From Armillaria gallica (taxonomy: Eukaryota > Basidiomycota > Agaricomycetes > Agaricales > Physalacriaceae): a stretch of 64,000 bases of DNA. The notes under the pieces are model-generated. The model was not told the DNA's origin, made no database searches, and was given only the letters and a program-made list of their open reading frames with translations. A program made the translations under genes and the position numbers. Every line of letters begins with the position of its first letter. Positions within the stretch are counted from its first letter, which is position 1. The stretch covers positions 1,674,001 to 1,738,000 of the forward strand of contig JBANDB010000014.1 in NCBI GenBank assembly GCA_037576215.1. The letters are read 5' to 3'. Positions 1 through 15,536 of the stretch are shown here, piece by piece.

Positions 1-2413
1 GCATGGCGCTCCATGTTCCGCAAGAGGTGCAGAGCCACAGGCATATTCCCGACGTAACGCTTCCCGCCGCTTCTGATGTGGAGGATGCTAGGAAACGTGC
101 CGCGAAGGCCAGGCAAGATGCTATTATGAAGCAAATGAAAGCCCAGCAGGCCAGTTTCGCAATTAACTTTGACGACATTGACGACGATGAGGATGAAATC
201 ATGGAGGATGCTGAGGAGCAGCAAGTTTCCTACGGGACTTGTATCGTTTGCCAGGAGGATCTTAGCGTACACTCTTCTCGCCTATTCGGGATGCTGGGAA
301 TGCTACAGCCAAGTCGTTTTATTCGACGCCAGCCAGACGGCTTCAACAACACATTTCTCAAGGAAGCCTTGCAGACGCCTACCTCTTTGGATCGTTCCAT
401 TCCCCAGTGCAATAACACTTTCCCGCCTCGCGACGCCGAGATGAATGATGCCAAAGCGAGCTTATCATCTAAATTTGAAGGGTTCCCGGCTCAGTATACT
501 CGCTTTGGCATGAACGCGTCAGTGTGCAGTCATATGATGCATTTGGATTGCTTCCACGTCTACAGCGTGTCTATCCGGCAGCGACACAGGGCCCAAGCGA
601 CCCGCAGCCATCCCGAGAGCATTCCTCGAAAGGAATTCATATGCCCTCTATGCAAGAGCCTGGGAAACGTTATCATTCCCGTGTCAGCCCCTCCGACAAT
701 TCCTCTAAACACGACTCCCTTTCCCGACTGGATCCGTGCAGCCGGAATCAATATTCTCAAGTCACGCCCTGACCCAGTCACAAATTCCCTTCAATTCCGG
801 ACAGGAACAGGTGAATTCGTATTTTGGAGTGCTCAGGACCCAGTGTACACGACGACTCTGCGGGGTATGGAGAAGGCGGAGGGCTCCGATTCGTTCAAAA
901 TGGTGGATACAGTCATGATAGTGTCCAAGTCGGTTTCCCAGCAGACTAGACACCTACGAGACCGCCCTGAGCCAGAGTCTTCCGAGCGAGGGGCTGGCCT
1001 GTATCTTCCTGAAGAGCTTGTTGGTTATACCATTGCGGCCATGGAAATTTCTCAGCGAGGCGTAGAGTCACCTACTGGGTTCATGGTGGACAACTTGTCG
1101 GAGGCTCAGATGCGGATGATCAGAGGGCTTCTGACATGTCTGACCAGACTTTCAGCGCTTCACTACAAAGGTCGACCTGATGAAGGGCGAGACTCTGTGC
1201 GGCAAGCTATTATCAAACGGCTACTGCCCGAATGGAGCCGTAGTTCGCTCACTTCGTTCTCATATCCGTTACTTCTCCGAGATCCATTCACTCTTCTCGT
1301 CGAAACTGCCGCGGTTGCACCAGATATGCTACGGCACGTTCTGGTATTGACATACTACGCTTGTTTAGCGAGGACAGTCATCGGCTTGGTCTTTGTACTG
1401 AACAAGATACGAAGCTACAACTCGACACCACCCATTCAACGAGCGCACGATGATATATTTGGAGATGTCCGCATGTTCTTTATGTCTGTTGTGCGGCATT
1501 CTCCCGTGTTCGAACACACAGCAACGCTGGCCTTCGAGACCTTCGGAGAGGCTCGCATAGAGAAACTGATGTATTCATTCACGCTTCCCTTCCTCCGAAA
1601 AGCCACCATCTTATGCCGCTCAGTTCTGCCTTCCGCATTTCCCACTCCCGATAATATCGATGCCAGCCAGAGCGAGTACAACAGGCTGCTCGCAATGCTT
1701 GGAATTCCTGCACTTTCCGATCTTCCAAACCAGGACACGCTGCAGAACGCGTTATCAGGCTGGTGCGCGCATTATGGTCACTCGCACGCCGCGTCACCCC
1801 TGAACTTTGGAGTTCTTTTGGATACTCCGACTATATATCGTCTTGCGCGACTTCCGCTTGTGCTCGACAACTTGTTTGCTGATCGGGAAAAGACATTAAC
1901 CTGTGCAAAGTGCAAGACGGTGCCTATCGATGCCGCGATATGCTTACTCTGTGGTGCCACTTGCTGCATGCAGAGTCATTGCTGCATGGACAGCGAGTCT
2001 GGTGAAGGTCATGGAGAATGTAATATGCATACTCGAGAGTAAGTTTGTCTGTCTACCACATAATGTTCTTTGTGATTAATTATGTCCTCTAGATGCGGCG
2101 GGGCGATTGGAATATATTTCCTTGTCAAACGTTGCTCTCTATTGTATCTATATGCGAACAACGGGACCTTCTCACAGTCCCCGTACCTAGATGTTCACGG
2201 AGAGATTGACATATCAATGCGGTAGGCAACCTATCCTTTTCCAAATTGTGGACCTACTACTAACCATCCCTTTTCAGACGTGGACGTAGACAGTATCTGC
2301 ACCACGTAAGATGGGAAGAAGTGCGGAAGACATGGCTCAATCATGGTATCCCGACTGTGATTGCGCGAAAGCTGGAGAGTACCTTGGACTCGGGAGGTTG
2401 GGAGACACTTTGA
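1..2413 (+). CDS. UBR1: UBR1-type E3 ubiquitin ligase (N-recognin), C-terminal part, 5' truncated by window edge
   Basis: This E3 ligase of the N-degron pathway recognises proteins with destabilising N-termini and ubiquitinates them with an E2. The large first exon is open from the window edge. It holds an acidic stretch, then a RING-H2 type zinc finger (CIVC near residue 80 of the visible part, CSHMMHLDC near 175, FICPLC near 213) with a long insert, and a long helical region. It ends with a Cys/His cluster (LTCAKCKTVP, CLLCGATCC, SHCC) that begins the UBR1 C-terminal cap. Two introns follow (about 2042-2092 and 2224-2278). The last exons encode YLDVHGEID, RRGRRQYLHH and a tail ending GGWETL, a signature close to other UBR1 C-termini. 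The UBR box and N-terminal half lie outside the window, so the first ATG at position 3 is almost certainly internal. The gene converges on the GluRS gene with about 90 bp between stops. Confidence 0.93.
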
Positions 2414-2505
2414 CATTTGTAACTTGTATCGGCCGCATCTGCCAGAAAAACTGTACTAGTTAGATGAATTTGTATATGTAGCATTCCGATTGTACGATAT
2501 CAATT

Positions 2506-4890
<2,385 letters not shown>

Positions 4891-7035
4891 CATGCTACGA
4901 TACCTGCACGCCTTGACTCTTTTCTCTTCCATTTCTGTCTCCTTTGCTGCCTCTGCCGACCAATGGCAGTCCAGGTCCATCTACCAGGTAGGCTTCGCAA
5001 TTTCTCTTCTAGACCGTCCTCAAAACGACGGACGACCCCCAAGCTCTTGACAGATCGTTTCGCCGTCAGAAACAATGCTGGGGCTCCTTGCAATACCTCG
5101 GATCAGAAAATGTGCGGCGGGTCCTGGATAGGCATCACAGAGCATCTCGACTACATTCAAAATATGGGCTTCGACGCCATCTGGATATCACCCGTCGTAG
5201 AGAACATTGATGACAAAACGCCTTATGGGGAACCATACCATGGGTACGTGATTCGCCTTGCATGAGTTCTCCTACTTGATGTATCCTCAAGATATTGGAC
5301 CAAGAATATTTCAAGTTTGAATCCTCACTTTGGCAAGCCGGACGACTTGAAGACCCTCTCATCTGCTGTGCATAATCGCGGCATGTATCTTATGGTGGAT
5401 GTGGTCGTCAACCAGTAACCACTTTCTTTTTAGCTATATCTTTCCGCTGACAAGCTTCGTAGTTTTGCAAGCGTTCCTTCTCATCCAGGCGCAAACATTT
5501 CGAGTCTCAACGACTTCGACCTCACCAACCTCTCACCCTTTTCTTCATCTTCCGAATTTCATCCATTCTGCTGGATCGAAGATTACAGCAATCAGACTCG
5601 AGCAGAGCAATGTTGGTTAGGCGACAAGAACCTTGCCCTAGTCGACATCAACACCGAAGATCCCAAGGTTGTTACCACAATGAACACCTGGATTTCCTCT
5701 CTAGTCAAGGACTACAGCATTGATGGCATCCGCATTGATGCCGCCAAGCACATTCGAAAGGACTTTTGGCCTGATTTCGTCAAAGCGGCGGGTGTATTTT
5801 CAATCGGGGAGGTTAGTTATTCTCTTTTCTTATCTTCACGAGCGCATATATCCCTCACCCACGTTAGATCTATGATAAAAACGTGAGCTTCGTAAAAGAT
5901 TACACTGGTAAATCTTTCATTTCTGGGACATCTCCTCTTGCAAGCTAACGAAAGCAGAGGTCATGGATAGCGTTCTCGACTTCCCCTCATTCTTCGCCCT
6001 CAGCGCCGCGTTTTCGTCGACACAAGGCAGCTTTTCCGATCTCTTAGAAGTTTCGACTGCATCTCAGCAGTCCTACAAGCGCGGAGTTTTTGGGACGGGC
6101 TCCTTTCTTGAAAACCACGACCTACCAAGATTCCAATCACAAACTGGGGACCTTGCGGTTAGCCTTCTGACTGAAAATCAGACAGTAGAAGACTCACGCG
6201 TACATTCATAGCTAATTAAAAACGCGATGACTTGGCCCTTTGTCACCGATGCAATTCCAATTCTATACTATGGTGGCTGGGCTTCACATCGTTCTAAGAC
6301 TGCACCTTTCTCATCCAATGATTTTGTAGGACAAGAACAAGGCTACCAGGGTGCCAAAGATCCTGACAATCGCGAAGCGTGCGTATTCTCTACGTTTATT
6401 TTCAGCATACAATGGTTAATCCAGTCAGCCCTTATTAGTCTTTGGCTGTCGGGGTATGTAACAGAGAACAAGACCCTCGTGTCTCTTGTCAAATCCTTGA
6501 ATGCTGCTCGCAAATCCGCAATCTCCCTTAACAGTAGCTTCCTGACCACTCCTGTTCGTCTGTGCTCTTTACTTTTGAATTTAGTGGCTGAAATTTTACA
6601 AGATGACATTCATTCCTCAAGAAAACAACCAGGCGATCGCCATATCCAAGCCTCCTCTACTGGCACTGTTAACCAACGTTGGACAATCGGGCACAGCATC
6701 ATGGAATGTTCCCGGAGTGTTCGATGCGAATCAAGCGCTTGTTGACGTATTGACATGCAACCAGTACGTTGTGCCTTCGGACGCAAATATGACAGTGTCC
6801 AGCAGCGATGGATCGCCGAAAGTAAGTACATCCACAACTTTATCTTCGCACGGATTGAAATATTTTTACGCAGGTCTTCATGCCGGCGACAGTAGTTGAC
6901 CAGGTTTGTGAGCATGGAGAGAAGAATATCGCGAGAAAACGACGATACGGGAACAAGGCGTTGCTGACGATCAAAGCCGAGTGGGAAACATTCGGTATCA
7001 CTCTCCTTTTCATGCTCTCCGGTTGGTTCTTCTAA
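4891..7035 (+). CDS. secreted alpha-amylase (GH13 subfamily 1) with hydrophobic C-terminal tail
   Basis: This enzyme hydrolyses internal alpha-1,4-glucan bonds of starch or related alpha-glucans. The ATG at 4891 opens a signal peptide ([20 protein letters not shown]). The joined exons follow the Taka-amylase order: [25 protein letters not shown], region [23 protein letters not shown], region [11 protein letters not shown] (nucleophile Asp), region III FSIGE (acid/base Glu), region [12 protein letters not shown] (third acid), then [19 protein letters not shown]. About ten introns are needed, one of them splitting the region I histidine. Both conserved histidines (regions I and IV) are kept, which favours hydrolysis over transglycosylation. 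After the C domain there is no starch-binding domain. The protein ends in a short hydrophobic stretch ([15 protein letters not shown]) at the stop, suggesting a GPI signal or membrane tail. Gene identity is strong; anchoring is inference. Confidence 0.92.
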
Positions 7036-7331
7036 GAAAGTAGTTGTAATAGTTTGTATGTTCATAATTTCTCATCTCCTTTGACTTTGTATACCCTCGG
7101 ATTTGTAGCATTCCACTGTTGTATTTTAATATTCACCAAGGGGATTTTCCTTGGCGCGCTGGCCTATCGACTCACTTCGCATCCAACACATACGTCCAAC
7201 AAAAAAACAATCTACAATAATAATTCCAAAAACATGACAACCTTCAATTAATACAGCAGTGCGAATAAGGCCGAAGTCCAGCAAAGCGAAGGTATACGTA
7301 TACGAGTAGATAATCATCCATAACAGCCGTA

Positions 7332-10300
7332 CTATGAAACTAGTGCCGCTAGACGTCGCAGATGAGAAACGTTCAAGTATGCTGGGACATAGGTTTCCAA
7401 ACCAGACACTTCGCGAGGAAGTGGGAGTTCGTATGGTCCTACTTCTTCTGTCTCTGGTGACAGAAGGAGGTGGTCATTTCGATCATTAGCTTGGACACGC
7501 GATGCTACCACCCGTAGTATTTCGGGGGAGATCGGGTTCTGAAGGTGAATTATTAGGTGATGAGAGTGTCACCTACAAGCAACAAAGCGACTAACCTCAT
7601 AATCAGCAACATAATAGTTCGTGCACATCCGTTGAATTTGCATGGGACTCAGCATCCAACACACATCATAGATAATTTCTATGTCGGCCGCGGTGGCCTA
7701 GAAAGCGGTGATATACGTGAGCGCATGACCAAGAAGGTTTCGCGGTACCCGTACCTTTTTCAACTGCAGCAATTTGGTGGCCTGCATCAAATGCTCCAGC
7801 TGCAACGTCCCTTCTGGCATGTCGTGGGATTTACACCACTCTTCTATCCGGGTGATATTGTATTGTATTTGCATCGCTGAGAGAAGGGTCAGTTTCTACA
7901 GGGAAAGCATGATGTGACGGACGCACCTCTCTTCCACGAAGAGAAATTTCGTCTCATAAGGAGATCATTGAAACTCGTCACACCAATCAGCTTCAAAAGC
8001 TCAGTGACAACCTGCTGCACTACAGACTCCTCCATGTAGTAACTCTTCAGACTCTTCCACACCTTATTTAACAAATTCAGAATATCGTCCATGCTGTACG
8101 CCGGTTGCGTGTTACTATTGAGCAGTCGATTGAAGAGACGGCCTCCGCCATCACTCGTTGTGAAACCTGGTAATGACTGACTCTCGATGAGGGCAGGGAT
8201 GACCATTTTGGAGAGTTTCTTCTTCGTTTCGAGCATCCATGTGTGATAGATGTTGTACTCCAAGGAGTCGAGGTCGTGCTTGACGACCGACACCAACCGT
8301 TCATAATCGTTCCAATCGAAATCTCGAACAGAATTCTCCTCTCCAGGTCCGATACCTTGAAGCATGTCGCTCTCGGCCACGCATATGAACGATAGCATCT
8401 CATGAACGTTCGACAACCAGAAAATACCAGGAACAATCGCATCTTCACCAACAAACGACTGCAAAGCAGTGTCAGTGGATATATACCCAAAAACAAACGG
8501 CTTACCATGACGTGTGTTTGTATAGTTTGCATGACGTTTGCGAGGAACCTCTCGCTCTCTTGTATCAGACCATATTTCCACATCTCGTTAGTGATAAGGC
8601 TGATTAAGTTGGCCGGGAATAGAATTTCCTTAACAGCAGAGGGGTTCGTCAGACTTGGAGCAGGTATCTTCAAGCCGCGAACAAGGCCATCGAACACGTC
8701 TTCCTCCAGGCGCTTGTTATCTTGCATCAGCTTGATCTTTTCTTCAGCTGGATCCTCGTAGTCCCGTATGTCAGGCAGGCCGTTCGGGCGGAAGCGCATG
8801 TAGTTATCCTCCCCGTTGAAAGCCACCGACACCGCACGGGGGTTCAGTGCATGATCCTTCCGTACATCATACATCAACTCGTCAGTAGAGGACCGATGGT
8901 CGGATGGAGGCAGAGCGTAGACGCCAGCAGAACTGTGTCTTCGCTGATGTCGTTGTGCACCATTGACGACACCATTGGCCTCTATAGGCCGGAGTGTAGG
9001 GGCAAATGTTGGGGATAGAGGTTGAGGTTCGGCGCGTGACCCCCGCGTCAGAGCGTTCAGAGCATTGGATCTGTTGAGTTGCTCCCGTAGGTTGCCGACT
9101 TCGTTTTTCAGAGTCATGATGACAGAGTTGTCCTCTTGGTTCCGCACAGGAGCGGTCTCAACTACCCGCTGTTGCTGCTCCAATCGACTGGCTTGGAGGC
9201 TGACTTCAGTGGTAAGCTTCTGAATCAATTCGTCCTTCTCGGCGGCCTTCGCAAGAGCCTCTTCTAACCGCTGCTCCACGGCGACCTTGGCCTGAAGGAT
9301 ATCGTCTCGCTGAGAGAGCTGCGCTTCGGCATTTTGCAGCGATGACTGTAGAGCCTTGGTGCGCACATCAGCCTCTTCGTGACGATTGATCCACTGCTGC
9401 AATTGTTGCTCCAATTCCTCCAGCTTTCGTTGCAAGTCTCTCTTTTCCTCCGTACGCTTCTGGAGATTCTGCGTAAGTTCAACAACTTTGTTTTCGAGCT
9501 TGTAGGATATCTCCTTGAATTTGGAAACCGAGCGTGCCTCGGCTTTCAAAGCCTTCAGCTCCTTGCGGGCAAGACGCCGCCGGATGCAAGACTGCAGATA
9601 GATAACATGCTTGACGTCGGACCGGAAGGACCGGCGGAAGAATCTGTAGTTTCTGTGAGAACACCGATGAAGACAGAAAATATTTGAATGACATACACGC
9701 CACGAATGAGGCTTTGGAGGAGTACAGCAGCATTTGCGCTTCTTGCTTCTCTGTATCGTTGACGAGCCTGGACACCCCGTACACCTTGAAATAAGTTAGA
9801 CGCCGGGCTTGAGAAACCACATAAAAAGCTTACGGCTCTGGAACAGCGTGATTCCCCGTTTGATATCCAGAAAACGGGTCCTCTGGATGAACCTCCGGAT
9901 AGCTGTTTGCAGGCGCTTAGCAGCAACTTCACGCCGAATGTGTTCGACAAGCCTCCTTGCCCTAATACCTCGCCACCACGTTTGTATTCTGATCGTCGCG
10001 TGGCGGAGCTCTTGGTATTTCTTAACTGCCATACGCCTCCTCATGTTCTTTTGAACCACCGTGACCATAGCGTTCAGCCTATCCGTCCTCATAGACTCCA
10101 AGGCCGCGAGCATTCCGGCACGGAAAAAGATCTTCGTCAAACCGTTCTGATGCTTATCCGGGTCTTCAAGTGTCTTTCCAAGAATGGCTGTACATAGCTG
10201 CCGAAGATCCAGGGACTGTATAAGAGGCTGCCATACAGATGATGGAACGAGCATGTAGTATCTGAACGACGCGTCACGATTAGCACTGGTAACTTCACAG

Positions 10301-12949
10301 AAAAGTAGGAGCCTACCGTTCCGCAAACTCCTCGTAAGTCCATCTAGTTGGATATCCGGCACAACTGATGCGAATTGTTTCCAATACACCACAGGCTCGA
10401 AGCTGACCTAGCACCTGTTGTGGCTGGAATTCCCATGGTTTCTTCTGTTCGTTCGGTTTTATACATCGAATATAATGCACGTTTGTGACGCTAAGCGTGT
10501 CCATGAGAGTGATCAAAGAGGCTTTGAAGATAGAGCCTTGGGTCGGTTTCTTGACGGCGCCTGCGCCTCGTTTCAGACCACCCGTATTTGACGCGGAGGC
10601 GGATGGTGCTGGACCCATCCAAGACTGTCGACCAGGATCCGGAATAACTGAAGAACGACGAGAGCCACCACTGGCTGAATCCGAAAATGCTGGTGATGCA
10701 GGATGCGGGCTATCGGAAGGTTTCGTTGAAAGCAAAGCTGCATCAAGAACCTCCTTCAGGAAAGGATTCCTGGTGGCTGCAAGAAGAGTCATGTGCTCAT
10801 CCGGCACAGTATCCCTGTTCTTTTCTAAGAAACCTTCCGCTTCGTAGGTGACGTCAAGGGCATAATGAGCAATGGTGAACGCGGTATTCCCAAACCTCGG
10901 CTTCTTGAAAACCTTCTTGTATTCCTGTTTGCCCAGTTGATTGTGGAGCTTCTGCAGGAAGGAGGCGTCGCTACCAGATGGTAGACGAGACTCTTCGTCA
11001 AGAAGTGCCAACACACCCAATTTACCCTCGATGACATCGATACACGGTTGGTTGTCCGAGAAATCGATGAAGGTCCAGTTTATTTCCTCCTTCAAGTACT
11101 CTTCTTGTTCCAGTTTGAAGACGTGCGAATTGAACTGTTGCTAACTGAGTACTTGAAGGTCAACAGACTAGCAGAAAAAACCTGACCTCCTGCTGCAGCT
11201 TCTCATTGGCATAGTTGATACTAAATTGTTCAAAGGAATTCTGCAAGAAAAAATTAGCAGCGCGCAACGACTTGTACGATGAATGATGCGATACCTTTTG
11301 GAAATGTTCGAAACCGTAGATATCCAATACACCGATGAACATCTCGGCCCTATCAGCCGCGTCTCCATTTTCGCCTGCCAAACTTTCGTTGACGATTGCT
11401 ACCAGCCACTCAAAGATACAGGCATAGACGAATTTGGCGACACTATCCCGAACAACAGTGGCCTGAGCTGCATTTAACGAGGAAACAATCTTTTCATTAC
11501 GCGTCGTAATCTGCTTCTTGACGGTCCATTTCTTGAAGTCTGCCAGACTGACACCAAGAAATCGCGTGGCGAGAAGTAATGAGGAATCGTTTTCTTCAAT
11601 CATGGCATCCGTTCGTAGCTGCGTGATCTTGACATTGCCGAGGTGGAGTAGGGCAGAGAGGAGTCTGAATACGGCCCATTGCTTTTCGACACTGATTCCG
11701 ACGGTGGATAAAGCCTGCTGGGTAGACCTGAACTCTTCAGCATCATCTACCCCTGCGATCGGAGTTGACAAGGGACCGCCTTGTTTGAGGTAATGGAACT
11801 TTGAAACATCTGTATCCAACCCAAGATCTTTTCGTTCTTTCAAAGGTGCGCCTGCACATAGCTGATAAAAGATATGGTAATTGCGCTCGGTGAGGGGTTG
11901 AAAAACGATTCGGGAACGTTCAAGAAGATAGGTTCGAATACGCGCGCCGACGATTTCTTGTTTACCGTCAAACAGAATCTGCAGGGGCATGAGGGAAGAC
12001 AAGATCGGCCAATAATTATGACTGACCTGGATGTATTTACCGAAGCGCGAAGAATTGTCATTTCGTGTTGTCTTCGCGTTTCCAAATGCTTCGAGAATAG
12101 GGTTTGTCGCCAAGATCTGCCGTTCTATTTCACTGGAGTCGTCAAGAGAGAACTTTGTCTTCGCTTTTGCGGTAGAGTCAGGGGGGTTAACTGAAGCCAG
12201 ATAGCGCATGATAAATTTTGCCTGGACGAGATTGAGAAGGGTAGAGCACTGAATGAGGATCAACATACAGATTCTGTTTTTCCAGCGCCACTGCGAGAGG
12301 GTCAGCCAGACGCGAAAAAAGATAGAGTGTGACACACCTCTCTCCTGAAACGATGATAGTCTGGCCCATGCCCTCCTTCCTCATGGCAGTATACGCGTCT
12401 TCTGCAATGGCAAACAAATGTGGTTCCAAGTCTCCTCGTCGCCTGCCACTATATGCTTGTATGATCTCGGGGCCATAAAGAGTGACACGCTGAAATGGGT
12501 TGACAGCAATAAGGACGATGCCGCTGTACGTGTAGATGCTATGTTGGGCATAACGATTCCGTATTGTATGAAGTACTGTTTCCGAAGGTTACTTTAAAGA
12601 GAAGACGAGGAAGAAAACGGAGTACCGGAAGGTTCGTTGAGATGAGAGAGAGTAGCCAGATCGTCCGCCGTTTCCAGCAGCGGAGGATTCCTCAAGGGGG
12701 GTAGGGTATTGGCGCCATCCTTGATATCCTTGACGGTAGTATTCACTGTAATTTCCTGGATAAAAATTGAGTTCGTGGAGGTAGTTGAGCGAGGTGAATA
12801 GAGAGCACCTTGCCGCGTTCGTCAACGAAGAAGATCTTGACGGTATCGTCGGCAGCCTTTGTGATGGACAGAACTTCAGCCGAGATCCAAGCATGGTCCT
12901 TGTCCTCGAACCAGACCCTGGTTCCCTTGCTGTATATGTTCTCCGCCAT
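7332..12949 (-). CDS. MYO2: class V myosin heavy chain
   Basis: This is the actin motor for polarised cargo transport to hyphal tips. The ATG at 12949 starts MAENIYSKGTRVWFEDKDHAW, the SH3-like N-terminal domain. The motor head follows with the P-loop GESGAGKTES (split by an intron after GES), NAKTTRNDNSSRFGKYIQ (switch I), DIYGFEHF and NSFEQFSINYANEKLQQ, and VHYIRCIKPNE before the converter. About six IQ motifs come next (VVQKNMRRRMAVKKY, IRIQTWWRGIRARR and others), then a coiled coil (around 9550-9050), a low-complexity linker with RRHSS, and the globular cargo-binding DIL domain, ending in ...LRRLAALVS at 7332. The span minus some 15-18 short introns gives roughly 1,580 residues, the normal length of the family. 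The gene converges on the amylase gene (296 bp between stops). I saw no breaks. Confidence 0.95.
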
Positions 12950-13651
12950 TGGAGAGAAAAGGGGACGGAAGCAAGAATTGGATTTGTTGGGATGATCAGT
13001 TGTATGCGTGTGTGTGGCTGTTGCCTGATACAACCATCATCTCAATATCGACACTGATTTTTACGTTGGCATGATGCATTGATGAATCCTGTGCATACTT
13101 GTCAATATAACTACAGCTTGGGTATATGCGCCCGTCCAGCATCTGTTCACATCTCGATGATGCCCAATTCTATCCGATGGCCTATGCTTGTTTCACAGCA
13201 TACTTAATGACAGAACTACGTCCAGATCATCCTGATGCCATTCACCGCATGCAAACAGCTCAAACCATGAAAATTTACAGGTCAGACTTTCCCAGCAAAA
13301 TTGAAAGTATTACTTGATCACATGGAAACTCGTTCTTTCCTTCACTCCATCAATGGGAAATCCCACGATAAGTGGAAATTTTATCCTGCTTTTCACATAT
13401 AAACCCTCGCGTGCGGCGGAATTGACTGCTTGTCGTTTGCGCCTTGGATGATTCTTATTCAACAATTCCTGAACTATAATGTGTCAGCCGACACACTCGC
13501 CAAGTTATGCGCTGTCCGATGTACCCCGCTCCCTCTAACAGATCAAACCTTGCCATCATGACTGAAATTTCTGGCCCGGAGCTATACACATACAACAATT
13601 GAAATTCCGCTAGTAAAGGAAAACGTTGTCCAAGCGCGAAACGATCTGTCT
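12950..13651. other. Intergenic region upstream of the myosin V gene
   Basis: About 700 bases between the myosin start codon and the stop of the kinase-like gene. It must contain the myosin promoter. Short open frames exist, but none resembles a known protein or has exon-like neighbours. Confidence 0.5.
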
Positions 13652-14767
<1,116 letters not shown>

Positions 14768-15536
14768 CGAAGCAGCATCGAACGTCGCGTTCTCTTACTC
14801 AACAGGGCGGTGCAGCTCCGAACAATTAGTAGATGGGGACCCGGCATCTCGTTCGAACGTTAAGGTTGATAGCCCGGAAGTTAAAGCATCGGACGCTGCC
14901 ACGTTCACGCTCCTACAGTCGTTTCAAAAATCAAGCCTACAAGGTCGACTCTAGGAAGAGGAAAGAGTGTAAATGAACGAAGTGGATGAATGAGCCTCGA
15001 GTAACTCTGAGTCGACGTCATTGGAAAGTACACGCAATGTGCGCTTTTCTTCAAGCGGACTAGAATGAGAATCGCACTGATCATCATGCTGCGCCAACAG
15101 TTGCGCAAGATATCATTCAGACATCCAGCAGGGTACCATCCAGACTCGACGATAAGGTCAGCTGCAGCCCCAGAGCAGTATAGCTGATAGACAAAAAACA
15201 AAAACGGCTAGCGAAAAGGTTGAGAGAAATCACTGAGCGCCAAAAGAGCGCCAGACCGAGGCCAGACTTTCACAGGCGAGGCTGGAGCACCGACCATGAT
15301 GGGGGAGTTCCGACACTACGCGCCAAGGCCGCTTGTCTCGGCCCCGTGCTGCTGGAATTTGAAACGTTCCAAGGTTCAAACATCTCAGAGGCCCAGCAGT
15401 TCCATCCAATAAGAGATGTACGATTAGGACTGTCCCTGAGATGATAGTGTAGCTATAAGTATATACATTGAGGTAGAATAAATACCATCGGCATCTAAAC
15501 ACATCGACATTTTAAAGACTAATTCTACACTCCGCG
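14768..15536. other. Unresolved region between kinase-like and ERT1-like genes
   Basis: About 770 bases. It could hold 5' exons of the kinase-like gene; a 98-codon minus-strand frame (14905-15201) resembles nothing I know. Otherwise it is the 3' flank of the regulator gene. No RNA gene or repeat recognised. Confidence 0.4.

Noticed and set aside
3..2042. A complete gene starting at the ATG at position 3
   Set aside because: The protein is only the C-terminal third of UBR1, so this ATG is an internal Met and the gene begins before the window; it also continues by splicing to 2413.
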